Positions 38,698-47,468 of a stretch of DNA of 49,985 bases are shown here, piece by piece. The notes beneath the pieces were generated by a model. The model was not told the DNA's origin. It did no database searches and saw only the letters and a list, made by a program, of their open reading frames with translations. The stretch is from a bacterium HR17 (GTDB lineage: Bacteria > Armatimonadota > Fervidibacteria > Fervidibacterales > Fervidibacteraceae): positions 1 through 49,985 of the forward strand of contig BEHT01000027.1 in NCBI GenBank assembly GCA_002898575.1. Reading direction: 5' to 3'. Every line of letters starts with the position of its first letter. The stretch's first letter is position 1. The translations under genes were made by a program, and so were the position numbers.

Positions 38698-40429
38698 TGA
38701 AGGTCAGGGGCGGGGCTTGATTGCGCCCTTTGCCTTTGGGGTCAATATCGGACAGGTAAAGGGCTGTGGCGTAAATATGCCCGTGGTTGGGCACAAACGA
38801 TTGCGGGTGCTTTTTCATGCCCGGTTTCAATTCGCCCGTGACGGGGTCGTAAGCGGGGTCAAGGCTACCGTCGGGCAAGATGGGGATGGGCATCAGCGTC
38901 TTTTCGCCGACGCCGCCAAATTGTGAATTGCCTTTGACTTTGCCGCCCAAAAACGCCGCTGAAGTGACCGGCCAGTGCTGGCAGATGTCCTGCTCGTCAA
39001 TCATTTCCTTCTTTTTGTCTTCGGGGATGTTGAGTTTCAGGATGGCGTCCACATCGCCGTGAATGGTGCGCCCGAATTCTGAAGTGATGACGATGACCGT
39101 GTGGTCAAAGTAACTGGTGCCTGTGTTGCCATACTCGGTGTTTTTGAGCAAATCCACCAACGCCAGCAACGGTTCCCACAAGTTGCGCCGAATCATTTCG
39201 CTCTGGTCGGTTTGTCCGACGGGGCGCCCTGCTCTGTCCCACAAGGCGCGGCGGCTGCGGTGGCTGTCAAAGAGGCGGATGTCGCGGTTCTCAATCCAAA
39301 AAGCACACGACAACCCGTTACGCATCAACTCCCAAGTCATCATCGCTTGGACGTTCGGCATCGGCGAATACTTCGTCCGCGCCTTGTTGCCGTTGACGCT
39401 GGTGTAGGTGATGAGCTCGTCTTCAGGTCTGATGTTGAACTTCTCGCGCAAAGTGGGGTCGGTGAACAACCGCGAAATCATGCCCTTGTCCAGCCGAAAA
39501 CCCGTCGCCATCAGGTTACGGTAAATTTGCAGCGCCGATTGGTAACTTTTGACGGCTTCAATGTGCGTGTCTTTGAGGACGAGCCGGTGCACTTCGTCCA
39601 GAAAACTTTGGACGGCGCGGTTGACGACATCGCTGGTCGTGCTGTGCAGCCGCAGCAAAAACTGCTTGAGGTTGTGGGGTGTGCCCGCGTAGATTGTGTG
39701 CGCCCAGACGGGACCGAGAGCGTGATAGTAACCTTTACGCCCCGTAAATTGCGCTTCGTTCAATTCACCGTCTGAGAGCCAATAGTGCCACGAAATGTTG
39801 GGCAGCAAGTAAGGTTGCCCGTAAACTTCGCAAAACGCCTGCGTGACGGAGCGTTCGTCGTCCTCGCGGTCAGCCGTGATTTGCAACCGATATTCACCCA
39901 TGTGGGCTTTGAGCCGCTCGCCCGAATGGAAAGTGCCCGTGCTCATGGAACTGAGCACCGCCATGTCTTTGAACAGCGGTTTGCCCGGCTCGGCGAGAAA
40001 CCCGTAGCGGATGTTGCCGTAGGTGAAAATGCCGTAAGCGGGGTCTTGCTTCCACTTGAGGACGCGGTAGCGCTCTTCGCTGATGTTGGCGAGGCGCTGC
40101 AGGACATTGTTGGGCGTGTCTACGGGGCTGAACATGTCGTAACTCATCCAACCACCTTCCAAAAACCAGTAGATGAGGAAGTGCGGGGTGTCCGCCCGCC
40201 GAGTGGCTTGTTCTGCCATCGCGTTGGCTTTGCTGGAGACAGGGGGCAAACCGAAATGCAAAAAGTAACTGAGGAAGTCGGCGCAAGTCAGCGTCGCTGT
40301 CGTCACTAAGGCGTTGCGCAAAAATCGGCGGCGCGTTTGCAAGCAATGTTTGGTCATCGGGTTCGTCTTGACATCTTTGAGCAAGTGCCGTCCATCAATC
40401 AAGATGGGTTCAACCTGACACGATTTCAT
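38675..40429 (-). CDS. DUF1501-family protein with Tat-like leader
   Basis: A 584-residue protein of the DUF1501 (sulfatase/phosphatase-fold-like) family, widely paired with large planctomycete-type cytochromes. It has a twin-arginine-like leader RRRFLRN (residues 33-39) and a hydrophobic segment, then YWFLEGGWMSYDMF, STGTFHSGERLKAHMGEYRL and TVIVITSEFGRTIHGD near the C-terminal metal-binding end. PNHGHIYATALYLSDIDPKG closes the fold. It would be exported folded. The ATG at 40429 has AGGAGGTG upstream; an ATG 24 codons on would give a more usual Tat leader. It lies 61 bases after the cytochrome gene. Confidence 0.87.
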   Translation of the reverse strand: MKSCQVEPILIDGRHLLKDVKTNPMTKHCLQTRRRFLRNALVTTATLTCADFLSYFLHFGLPPVSSKANAMAEQATRRADTPHFLIYWFLEGGWMSYDMFSPVDTPNNVLQRLANISEERYRVLKWKQDPAYGIFTYGNIRYGFLAEPGKPLFKDMAVLSSMSTGTFHSGERLKAHMGEYRLQITADREDDERSVTQAFCEVYGQPYLLPNISWHYWLSDGELNEAQFTGRKGYYHALGPVWAHTIYAGTPHNLKQFLLRLHSTTSDVVNRAVQSFLDEVHRLVLKDTHIEAVKSYQSALQIYRNLMATGFRLDKGMISRLFTDPTLREKFNIRPEDELITYTSVNGNKARTKYSPMPNVQAMMTWELMRNGLSCAFWIENRDIRLFDSHRSRRALWDRAGRPVGQTDQSEMIRRNLWEPLLALVDLLKNTEYGNTGTSYFDHTVIVITSEFGRTIHGDVDAILKLNIPEDKKKEMIDEQDICQHWPVTSAAFLGGKVKGNSQFGGVGEKTLMPIPILPDGSLDPAYDPVTGELKPGMKKHPQSFVPNHGHIYATALYLSDIDPKGKGRNQAPPLTFIKRDGLT

Positions 40430-40490
40430 CGACGACACCTCCTGTCGGCGCGAAGTGCTGCCATGCTTGGACCTCCGTCAGCATGGCAGG

Positions 40491-43400
40491 TCATCGGCGC
40501 TGCGGCGCTGCCCACACAATTTGCCTTTGCCGGTGCCACGAAGCGGTGCGACGGCGGACATCGGCGGGGCGCAGCGGTGGCGGCGCTAACTCCACACCGC
40601 CGTTCAAGTATTCGGGCGACAAGACGATGGCTTTGATGAGCCCCCGCACAGTGAAACGGGTGCGATGGACAGCGTCCCACAAGCGCTTGTAAAGCGTTCG
40701 CTCGTCTTTGTCCCAACGCATGCCCCGTCCGAAGAAAAACAGAAAGTGCGTGTCAATCATCGTGCGGATGAACCGCTCTTTTTTGACGGCTTGAGTCGCG
40801 AAGGCTTCCATGCCCCGCCCTTTGAAGGGATACCACGCCACTTCGTTGCGGTCGCTGTCATCAATGGGGTTGCCCTTTTCGTCCTTTTCGCGGTATTGCC
40901 CATCGTCCGTCCACCGCAACCGCTGATATGCCAACGGCGTCAACAACTTGTGGCAACTGTAACAAACCGAACCGGGCTGCGTCGTCGCGGCGGCGGTGGC
41001 GGTCTGGCGGGCTTCCACGATTTCGGGTGGCACTTCAAAGACATAACCCAAAAACTTCTCGGCGACGACGGCGGCGTAGTTGAAATGGGGCAAGCCAGGT
41101 TTGCCCTTGATGAAGCCCTTCATCGTCAACAGTCCCGTCTTGCCGTGGTAGACGGGGCGCTCTTTGCGTTGCCAGTTGGCGTCCACTGTGTAGTCTGCCG
41201 TCAAGATTTCCTGAAACGGACGGTCGTTGAAAGCGATATAGCACCATAACCGCACGGGTTCATCGTCTTCGTCCGTGCCGTGACTTTCCAGCAGCAAGCG
41301 GATGCGATGGAAGTAAAAGTCGCGGAACTCTTGGCTGTTCAGGTAATCGTTCACCAATTGCGCCAACGCAGCGCCTTTGTCCAGTTGAGACAGTTCCGTT
41401 TCCGTCGGCGGGCGTCCGACCAAATCTTGGGCGATTTTGACCAATTGCAACCCACGGCGCTGCTTGACATCGGTGATGAGCGCCAACGACGGCGGGCGCG
41501 TGAACAGGAAGTCGGGATGCTTCATCAACGCACGGCACAACCCTTCCCATGCGGCTTGGTGCGGCGTCAACCGCGGCGCGACGAAAGTGACGGTCGCACC
41601 GTGCCCGTCCGAAAGTTGCACTTTCGGTCCGCCGATTTGTCGCCAAGTGAAACGCAACGGCGTTTGCTGGACATTGTAACTGCCGGAGGCATCCAAAGTG
41701 ACCGTTGCGCCGACATGGGCGCGCACGGGATAGCGCACCCGCACGATCGGCGACGATGCCGTTGCGCGGATGATCACGGGCGTTTGCGTCTCGTTGCCCG
41801 CTTTGGCGGGATAGGTGATGTGGACGAAGTAAAAGGCATCGGGGCTCCACTCCTTGCGCACCGACGGCTTGTAAAGCAACCGCAATTCGCCCTTGCGTCG
41901 GTTGCGGTCGGAGAGCAGTTTGGGACCGATAGTGTTGTAGGCTTGAAAACCGCCGTGCTCAAACTCTTGCCACTGTTCATTGCCGTCGGCTTCGTGGGCG
42001 CGCACCAACAGCGGGTCGCCCCCGTTGAGCGGGACGAAGCGCACCGCATCGGCGACGACTTGCCGCAGCGTGCCTTTGTTGTTGATTTCCACGCCTTGCG
42101 TTGGGTCGCTGAAACGGAACGCCGTCTTGCTGTCCCAATAGGGCACGGTGTCCACCGTTTGGTCAACGGCAAAGTGGGCTTCGCCCTTAGGCGGCGTCGG
42201 CAAAGCCGGTGGCAGCGCTAAGCGATGTTGCCCGTCATGCGACAGCACCTCCACCGGCACGGCTTTCGCCATGTAACGGTCGGGCAAAACACGATACAGC
42301 AGCGTCACTTCGTAGCGCCCGTCTTCATCCACGCGGATGGGAAAAACGATGTGGCTGCTGCCTTTGTTTTCGTCGTTGTCGTGGTAAGCGTCGTCGGTTC
42401 TGCGCCACGCCCCTTGCAACTCGGCTGCGCCCTTGTCGGTGACATTGATGCGCTTGACCGTTTCCTTCGGCAGCGGACCGCGCAACTCAATCCCGACGAC
42501 GGAGACGACACCGTAAGTGCCCGCGTTGCTGACCCGAACGCATTGCCCGTCGTCAGCGCGCTTGAAAGTGAAAGCGGCTGCCAACTTGTGCCGACCGATG
42601 CCGCTTTTTTCGGCTTGCGTTTCGTCCACGAACTCCTGAGTCAGCGCGTAGGGCGTGTTGAGGACGGTGAGGGCAAGCGTGCGGGTCGTTTTCAGCCCCT
42701 GCTCGTCTTCAACGGTCAACTCAAATTGCAAGTCGTAAAAGTCGGGCGTCAGGTTTTTCGCTTCACGATAGACAGATTGCAGGAAGCGAAAGGCTTGCTG
42801 CATCTCCTGTTCCATCGCGTCGCGGAACAGCAGACGGTTGTAAAGCAAGTTGATGGCGCGCCGATATGCAGCGTCGGGCGCTGTCAATTTCGTCGGGTCA
42901 GGCAAGTTTGTCGGGAACCCGCGGAACGGACCAGAGTTGTTCAGGTAAGCCAACGACGCCACATCGCGGCTGAGCATATCTATGCCCGTCAGATATTGGG
43001 CTGTCGGACGGTTTGTTTCGCTGAAGTAGCGGCGGAAATCGGCACCGCCAAACAGGGCGATGTTTTCGGCAAACAAATCCCGCTCGTTGCGTTTCCATTC
43101 GTCGTCAAAAATCACCTTGATTTTGCGCCGCAGTTGGTAGTAGGACAAAAAGGTGTTGTCCATGCCCACCGCAGGGCGGTCGCCTTCGTAAGGCAGCAGC
43201 AACGCAAAGGGAAACACTTCGTCGGGTTTAACGCCTAACCGCTGCAATGCCGCCGACACTTGTTCGCAAAAAGAGCGTAAGCGGTTGATGTCCTGTTCGC
43301 TCCACGCGGGGAACGGGTCTGGGGGCATCCGCTTTTGCGGGTCGGTCATGCCGATGCGCCCCACCAACCCGCTGGGCGTGTCGGTGCGAAAGTAATCGTG

Positions 43401-43736
43401 CTCTAACAGCACACGGAAAGCCGCGATGGGATTGTGCGGCAATTCCAACGGCGAAGGGTTCCTTTTGCCGTGACAGGTCAAGCATCCCGTCTGCCGAAAC
43501 AACGGCCAAAACTCATCAGCAAAGCGATGTTCCAAAGTCGCTAACGGCTCGGGCAAACGGGCACCAGCGGGCAGCGTTTTGGCTGTCGCGGTTGAAGGAT
43601 CGGATTGGACTGCAGATGACGGCGGTGTTTTCTGCGGCGCTGCCGATTGAGGCGGTCGGGTCAAACCCAGCGTGACGAGCCACACCAACGCGAGGCTGGC
43701 GCTCACACCGATTTGCCAGCGCCACCAGTGTCGCAT
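40491..43736 (-). CDS. Large c-type cytochrome, planctomycete (PSCyt/DUF1592-DUF1588) type, with golvesin- and PKD-like domains
   Basis: An exported 1081-residue protein. It has an N-terminal membrane segment (about residues 10-28), then a haem-binding CLTCH (85-89) in a PSCyt-like domain. A DUF1592-type helical region includes LLYNRLLFRDAMEQEM. A golvesin/Xly-like beta domain follows (RYEVTLLYRVLPDR; VVADAVRFVPL), and a PKD-like domain (VTLDASGSYNVQQTPL). The C-terminal DUF1588/DUF1585-like part has a second haem motif CYSCH near residue 930 and HFLFFFGRGMRW. The protein family is linked to extracellular redox or polymer metabolism, but its reaction is unproven. I start at ATG 43736; an in-frame GTG lies four codons upstream. 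Paired with the DUF1501 gene downstream. Confidence 0.88.
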   Translation of the reverse strand: MRHWWRWQIGVSASLALVWLVTLGLTRPPQSAAPQKTPPSSAVQSDPSTATAKTLPAGARLPEPLATLEHRFADEFWPLFRQTGCLTCHGKRNPSPLELPHNPIAAFRVLLEHDYFRTDTPSGLVGRIGMTDPQKRMPPDPFPAWSEQDINRLRSFCEQVSAALQRLGVKPDEVFPFALLLPYEGDRPAVGMDNTFLSYYQLRRKIKVIFDDEWKRNERDLFAENIALFGGADFRRYFSETNRPTAQYLTGIDMLSRDVASLAYLNNSGPFRGFPTNLPDPTKLTAPDAAYRRAINLLYNRLLFRDAMEQEMQQAFRFLQSVYREAKNLTPDFYDLQFELTVEDEQGLKTTRTLALTVLNTPYALTQEFVDETQAEKSGIGRHKLAAAFTFKRADDGQCVRVSNAGTYGVVSVVGIELRGPLPKETVKRINVTDKGAAELQGAWRRTDDAYHDNDENKGSSHIVFPIRVDEDGRYEVTLLYRVLPDRYMAKAVPVEVLSHDGQHRLALPPALPTPPKGEAHFAVDQTVDTVPYWDSKTAFRFSDPTQGVEINNKGTLRQVVADAVRFVPLNGGDPLLVRAHEADGNEQWQEFEHGGFQAYNTIGPKLLSDRNRRKGELRLLYKPSVRKEWSPDAFYFVHITYPAKAGNETQTPVIIRATASSPIVRVRYPVRAHVGATVTLDASGSYNVQQTPLRFTWRQIGGPKVQLSDGHGATVTFVAPRLTPHQAAWEGLCRALMKHPDFLFTRPPSLALITDVKQRRGLQLVKIAQDLVGRPPTETELSQLDKGAALAQLVNDYLNSQEFRDFYFHRIRLLLESHGTDEDDEPVRLWCYIAFNDRPFQEILTADYTVDANWQRKERPVYHGKTGLLTMKGFIKGKPGLPHFNYAAVVAEKFLGYVFEVPPEIVEARQTATAAATTQPGSVCYSCHKLLTPLAYQRLRWTDDGQYREKDEKGNPIDDSDRNEVAWYPFKGRGMEAFATQAVKKERFIRTMIDTHFLFFFGRGMRWDKDERTLYKRLWDAVHRTRFTVRGLIKAIVLSPEYLNGGVELAPPPLRPADVRRRTASWHRQRQIVWAAPQRR

Positions 43737-43846
43737 CGGGACATCCACTCCCCTGCATCGGTTGCTGCGCTGTGAGACGCAGCGGTTGCCGTTTATGTTA
43801 ACACACCGATGCCCACGCCGCTATTCAGGGGTCGGCGTTTCGCCCG

Positions 43847-44674
43847 CTATGGTGACTGGGCGGTTTCGCGCAAGATGTTTTCGGCACCGATAACCCATGC
43901 GTGGCGAGGGTCGTAGCGGAAAAACAACCGCCGCCCTTCGCCCGCCAACGCCCAAAGGTAGTAAACGCTGTAGCCGGGTGGGGCTGCGACGGGGTGGTAA
44001 CCCTTGGGGATGACGATCGTGTCGCCGTCGCGCACGATGACGGCGTCGTTCAAGGTGCCATCATCGCTGTAAAGCAGCTGCACTGCGAACCCGTTAGGCG
44101 GCGTGATGCGGAAGTGGTAGACTTCTTCCAAGCGGGCTTCAAAGGGCGGGTCTTCCACTTCGTGCTTATGGGGCGGATAGGACGACCAATTGCCAGGCGG
44201 GTTGCGGGTTTCACCGACGAGCAAGCGTTTGGCAGGGAAAGTGGCGTCCACGAGGTCGTCAATGTCGCGCCGCCAGTTGAATTGACCGACGCTGCGGCTT
44301 TTGATGCGGTCGGGCGTGATGACAACCACCTCGCCGCCTTGCCGAGCGGGTGCGCTCATCAGCGCTATTTCCACAAAAGTCTGAGCGCGCACCCGAAACT
44401 TCGTTGCCGGCGGCAAATAAAGCCCGAAGGCTTTGTCATTGAACACATCGCGGCGTTGCCCTGTAAATCGCTTGCCGTCCGCTTCCATCTCCACGATGCC
44501 CACCAGTAGGACAGCGACGGTTTCTTCGCTGCCCGTTTCTCCCTCATACTCACTGCCCGCTTCCAGCCGCAGCAGCGCGGCTGAGAGCCACTGGGTGTGT
44601 CCCAGCAGCGGCGAAACGATGGGCAACCGCCCTGTCCCTTCAGGTAGAGGCACATGGAGTTTTTCCCGCAACAC
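43847..44674 (-). CDS. iolB: 5-deoxy-glucuronate isomerase-like protein (IolB)
   Basis: A 275-residue bicupin protein of the IolB family, which isomerises 5-deoxyglucuronate to 2-deoxy-5-keto-gluconate in myo-inositol breakdown. Diagnostic segments are GNWSSYPPHKHEVEDPPFEA (metal-binding His residues), LEEVYHFRITPPNGFAVQLL and VIPKGYHPVAAPPGYSVYYL. Length fits the family. No iolC, iolD, iolE or iolG homologue is adjacent; the nearest possible partner is the Gfo/Idh/MocA gene at 14.2 kb. It begins 16 bases after the HupE/UreH-like gene and is probably cotranscribed with it. Confidence 0.92.
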   Translation of the reverse strand: MLREKLHVPLPEGTGRLPIVSPLLGHTQWLSAALLRLEAGSEYEGETGSEETVAVLLVGIVEMEADGKRFTGQRRDVFNDKAFGLYLPPATKFRVRAQTFVEIALMSAPARQGGEVVVITPDRIKSRSVGQFNWRRDIDDLVDATFPAKRLLVGETRNPPGNWSSYPPHKHEVEDPPFEARLEEVYHFRITPPNGFAVQLLYSDDGTLNDAVIVRDGDTIVIPKGYHPVAAPPGYSVYYLWALAGEGRRLFFRYDPRHAWVIGAENILRETAQSP

Positions 44675-44690
44675 GACACATCCGCCTCCT

Positions 44691-45407
44691 TCACGCCGTC
44701 ATCAAGAGGTATCCCAACTCCCACAACAAGTAGAAGCCGAACGCCACGCTGACAACGCCCGTCGTCGCCAACAGCGTCCAGTAGACGCGCTCAAAGCGTT
44801 GTTGCGCCAGCCAAACGGGCAAACTCAATGCGAATGCCGTCGCCGTCATGCCCACGATAGAGCCGATGCCGAAGACGGCGAGGTAAACGATGCCTGCAAG
44901 CAACGAAGGCGCCGTCGTCATCACCATGACTGCCGCTGCCCCGCTACCCGCCAACCCATGCACCATGCCGATAAGCAATGGGCGCCATCCCGTTGACCGT
45001 TGAGGATGTTCGTGGTGATGGGCTGTGGGAAGATCGTGAGGCGTTGCGCCGTGGGCGTGAAAGTGCAAATGGCGCTTACCATCGTGCTCATGCCAATGCA
45101 AGTGGATGCGACGCCGCCACAACCGCCACAAAGTCGCTCCGCCCAACGCAATCAGGGCGATGCCGACCAACCCTTCCAAACCCGCTTGCACCTTTTGAGG
45201 CAATTGCATCCGCAGCAGCAACAACGGAACGCCCAAAATTAGCAGGGTCAAAGTGTGTCCGATGCCCCAAAGTGCACCGACGCGGGCGGCGGGACGAAAA
45301 CTGCCCGTCTCTGCCACCATGACCGAGACGGCGACGAGGTGGTCAGGGTCTAAGGCATGCCGCAACCCCATCGCCAAGCCCAGCAGCCAAAAGCCCAACC
45401 CGCTCAT
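44691..45407 (-). CDS. HupE/UreH/NicO-like membrane transporter (nickel or cobalt)
   Basis: A 238-residue membrane protein with about six transmembrane segments. The first helix has RHALDPDHLVAV, matching the HxxxxDH metal signature of nickel/cobalt permeases. A cytoplasmic loop between helices 3 and 4 is strongly histidine-rich (HLHWHEHDGKRHLHFHAHG and HHHEHP), as expected for metal binding. Helix 4 has MVHGLAGSGAAAVMVM, helix 5 GIGSIVGMTATAFALSL. Nickel or cobalt uptake or efflux is likely; no urease or hydrogenase genes are in the window. It diverges from mqnA. Confidence 0.88.
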   Translation of the reverse strand: MSGLGFWLLGLAMGLRHALDPDHLVAVSVMVAETGSFRPAARVGALWGIGHTLTLLILGVPLLLLRMQLPQKVQAGLEGLVGIALIALGGATLWRLWRRRIHLHWHEHDGKRHLHFHAHGATPHDLPTAHHHEHPQRSTGWRPLLIGMVHGLAGSGAAAVMVMTTAPSLLAGIVYLAVFGIGSIVGMTATAFALSLPVWLAQQRFERVYWTLLATTGVVSVAFGFYLLWELGYLLMTA

Positions 45408-45456
45408 GTCCGTTCACCTGCCGCGCCCAATTGTGCCGCAGTGACGAATTTGCGGC

Positions 45457-45462
45457 TATAAT
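45457..45462 (+). promoter_or_regulatory. mqnA: Perfect -10 hexamer upstream of mqnA
   Basis: TATAAT lies 60 bases before the mqnA ATG. A weak TTGTGC lies 20 bases upstream, farther than usual, so the -35 element is unclear. Confidence 0.5.
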
Positions 45463-45521
45463 TGCCACACCGAAGCCGCGCAACCAAACGACGCGACGCC
45501 ACAGTTACGGGGTGAACGCGC

Positions 45522-46307
45522 ATGGTCATCGGTTCAGTGCCGTTTTTGAACGCGGTGCCGTTGACTTGGGCGCTGCCGCGTTTGGGGTTTGACGGCAGGC
45601 TCGTCTACGGCACACCCGCACAACTCGCTGAATGGCTGCAGCAAGGAGCGATTGATGTCGGTCTTATTCCCGTCGCCCAATATTTGCGGGGTGTCGGCGA
45701 GGTGCTCATTGACCGTTTAGGCATCGCTGCCGATGGCGCTGTCCGCAGCGTTGCGGTGTTCAGCCACCAACCGTTGACGGCGCCCCGCACCATCGCCGTT
45801 GACGCTGGGTCACGCAGTTCCGTTTTGCTGCTGCAAGTGTTGCTACGGTGGCGATGGGGGCTGACACCGCAACTGGTGCCGATGGAACCCGACTTAGAAC
45901 GCATGCTGGCTGTGACTGACAGTGCGCTGCTCATCGGCGACGCTGCGTTGCGGGCGTCGCTGAATACACAGTTGCACGCATGGGATTTGGCAGCGGCATG
46001 GAAGGAGTGGACGGGGTTGCCCTTTGTGTTTGCGGCGTGGGTCGCCCGCGATGAAGAGGTCGCCCGTAAAATAGCGCCGCTGCTTTTTGCCGCCCATGCT
46101 GAAGGCGTGCGCCGTTTGCCGACCATCGTGGCGGAAGAAGCCGAGCGCCGCCACCTGCCTGCGGAAGTCGTGCAGCACTACTTGACGGAGCACATCCGCC
46201 ACACTTTAAGCGAAGTGCACCACGAAGCCGTTCAGCGATTTGCCCGCGCCGCCGCAGAAATCGGAGCGCTTTCAACGGTGCGCACCATTCGTTGGTTCAC
46301 TTTGTAG
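45522..46307 (+). CDS. mqnA: Chorismate dehydratase (menaquinone biosynthesis, futalosine pathway)
   Basis: A 261-residue MqnA-type protein with a periplasmic-binding-protein-like fold. It turns chorismate into 3-enolpyruvyl-benzoate, the first step of the futalosine route to menaquinone. Signatures are IGSVPFLNAVPLTWAL at the N-terminus, GAIDVGLIPVAQYL, IAVDAGSRSSVLLLQVLLR and ALLIGDAALRAS, then LPFVFAAWVARDE. The ATG is preceded by GGGGTGA. The gene stands alone; MqnB-E are not in this window. Presence of this route fits deep-branching thermophilic bacteria. Confidence 0.93.
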   Translation: MVIGSVPFLNAVPLTWALPRLGFDGRLVYGTPAQLAEWLQQGAIDVGLIPVAQYLRGVGEVLIDRLGIAADGAVRSVAVFSHQPLTAPRTIAVDAGSRSSVLLLQVLLRWRWGLTPQLVPMEPDLERMLAVTDSALLIGDAALRASLNTQLHAWDLAAAWKEWTGLPFVFAAWVARDEEVARKIAPLLFAAHAEGVRRLPTIVAEEAERRHLPAEVVQHYLTEHIRHTLSEVHHEAVQRFARAAAEIGALSTVRTIRWFTL

Positions 46308-46322
46308 CGTCCTTGACTACAC

Positions 46323-46372
46323 CACCCGTTCGGAAGCGCCTCTTATGTGAATAGGCGACGGTTCAACGGGTG
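46323..46372. terminator. Nested inverted repeat between convergent genes
   Basis: CACCCGTT (46323-46330) pairs with AACGGGTG (46365-46372), and inside it CGCCT (46337-46341) pairs with AGGCG (46353-46357). It fills the gap between the convergent mqnA and dehydrogenase genes and probably ends transcription from both sides. No T tract flanks it. Confidence 0.55.
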
Positions 46373-46375
46373 CGC

Positions 46376-47428
46376 CTACGCTGACGCGCGCCAGTCAAAC
46401 ACGACGCCGAGAAACTCATCGGCGCGGTCGCGCAGCCCTGCATAAGCGTCGGCGCATTGTTCGGGGGGCAAGCGGTGCGTCAGCAACGGTTCCACCTTCA
46501 ACCTGCCTTCGGCGATCAGGCGCAGCGTGATCTTCGCGTTGCGCTCCACGCTGTGCTTGTAAAGGTGGGCGTTGCGCTCAATAGGCAGCAGGTCATCGCG
46601 GGCTTCCTTGACGGGGTAACGCCACTCGTGAGCGCCCTTGAAAGTGATGCACCCATAGCCCGAAAGGTGGATGCGTTCCAGCAGTTCGGTGATGTTCGTC
46701 TCCAAGCGTCGTCCAAAGTAAGAGCCGAGCAAAATCACTTCGCCATACTTTGCTGCCAGTTGGGGCGCCAAAAGTGCCGCCTGCGGGTTGCCCGTTGCGT
46801 CCACGACGACCTCGCACCCGGCGCCGTCGGTCCACTCCTTGACCGTTTGGACGGGGTCAGCGACGGCAGCGTTGATTAAACGCTCAACGCCGCAGGCGCG
46901 GGCGATGTCCAACCGTTTGGGGATACGGTCAATGCCGATGACGCGACAACCCGCTAATTGAAACAGTTGCGCCGCCAAGTTACCGACTAACCCCAACCCG
47001 ATGACCGCCACCGTGTCACCCAGTTCCGCGTTGCTGACCCGCAGCGCCGTGATGGACACATCCGCCATGCGGGCGAAAACGGCTTTCACGGGGTCAAGTC
47101 CGTCAGGCACTTGGACGGCGATGACCCGTGCCTTGGCGTGGCTGGCATGGTTGCTGTGGGTGAGGATGATGTCGCCCACCTTGATTTTGCTGACCGCGTC
47201 GCCGACAGCGATAACTTCTCCGACAGCGCCGTAGCCAGGGCGAAACGGGAAGGGTGCCCAATCGGCTAAGCCCGCAAGGCACGCCAATTCCGTGCCGGGG
47301 CTGATGATGGACACCAAGGTGCGGATGACGATTTCATCGGGCGCCGGGGTGAGGTCAACAGTTTCAGTCACCAACTCTACGGCGTTTGCCGCCGGAAAAA
47401 CGACCTGACGCATCACCACGCTCGGCAT
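46376..47428 (-). CDS. MDR-superfamily (alcohol-dehydrogenase-like) oxidoreductase lacking catalytic zinc ligands
   Basis: A 350-residue medium-chain dehydrogenase. The N-terminal GroES-like part has SIISPGTELACLAGLADW and FPFRPGYGAVGEVIAVGD. The Rossmann part has VAVIGLGLVGNLAAQLFQLA and VIGIDRIPKRLDIARACG (the Asp favours NAD). The catalytic Cys and the four structural cysteines of classic zinc ADHs are missing, so it is a zinc-independent or divergent member, like those near sugar or bacteriochlorophyll-type reductases. The ATG at 47428 follows GGGGGGTAGA. Substrate unknown. It follows the GAF/HD-GYP gene by 40 bases on the same strand. Confidence 0.85.
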   Translation of the reverse strand: MPSVVMRQVVFPAANAVELVTETVDLTPAPDEIVIRTLVSIISPGTELACLAGLADWAPFPFRPGYGAVGEVIAVGDAVSKIKVGDIILTHSNHASHAKARVIAVQVPDGLDPVKAVFARMADVSITALRVSNAELGDTVAVIGLGLVGNLAAQLFQLAGCRVIGIDRIPKRLDIARACGVERLINAAVADPVQTVKEWTDGAGCEVVVDATGNPQAALLAPQLAAKYGEVILLGSYFGRRLETNITELLERIHLSGYGCITFKGAHEWRYPVKEARDDLLPIERNAHLYKHSVERNAKITLRLIAEGRLKVEPLLTHRLPPEQCADAYAGLRDRADEFLGVVFDWRASA

Positions 47429-47468
47429 CGCATTCTACCCCCCTTATCCCGTCGTCCAAAACTCGGTT

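Noticed and set aside
41280-43238. Two long plus-strand frames (313 and 337 codons) opposite the cytochrome gene
   Set aside because: Their composition is that of antisense reading of a G+C-rich gene; the minus strand shows haem motifs and recognisable domains.
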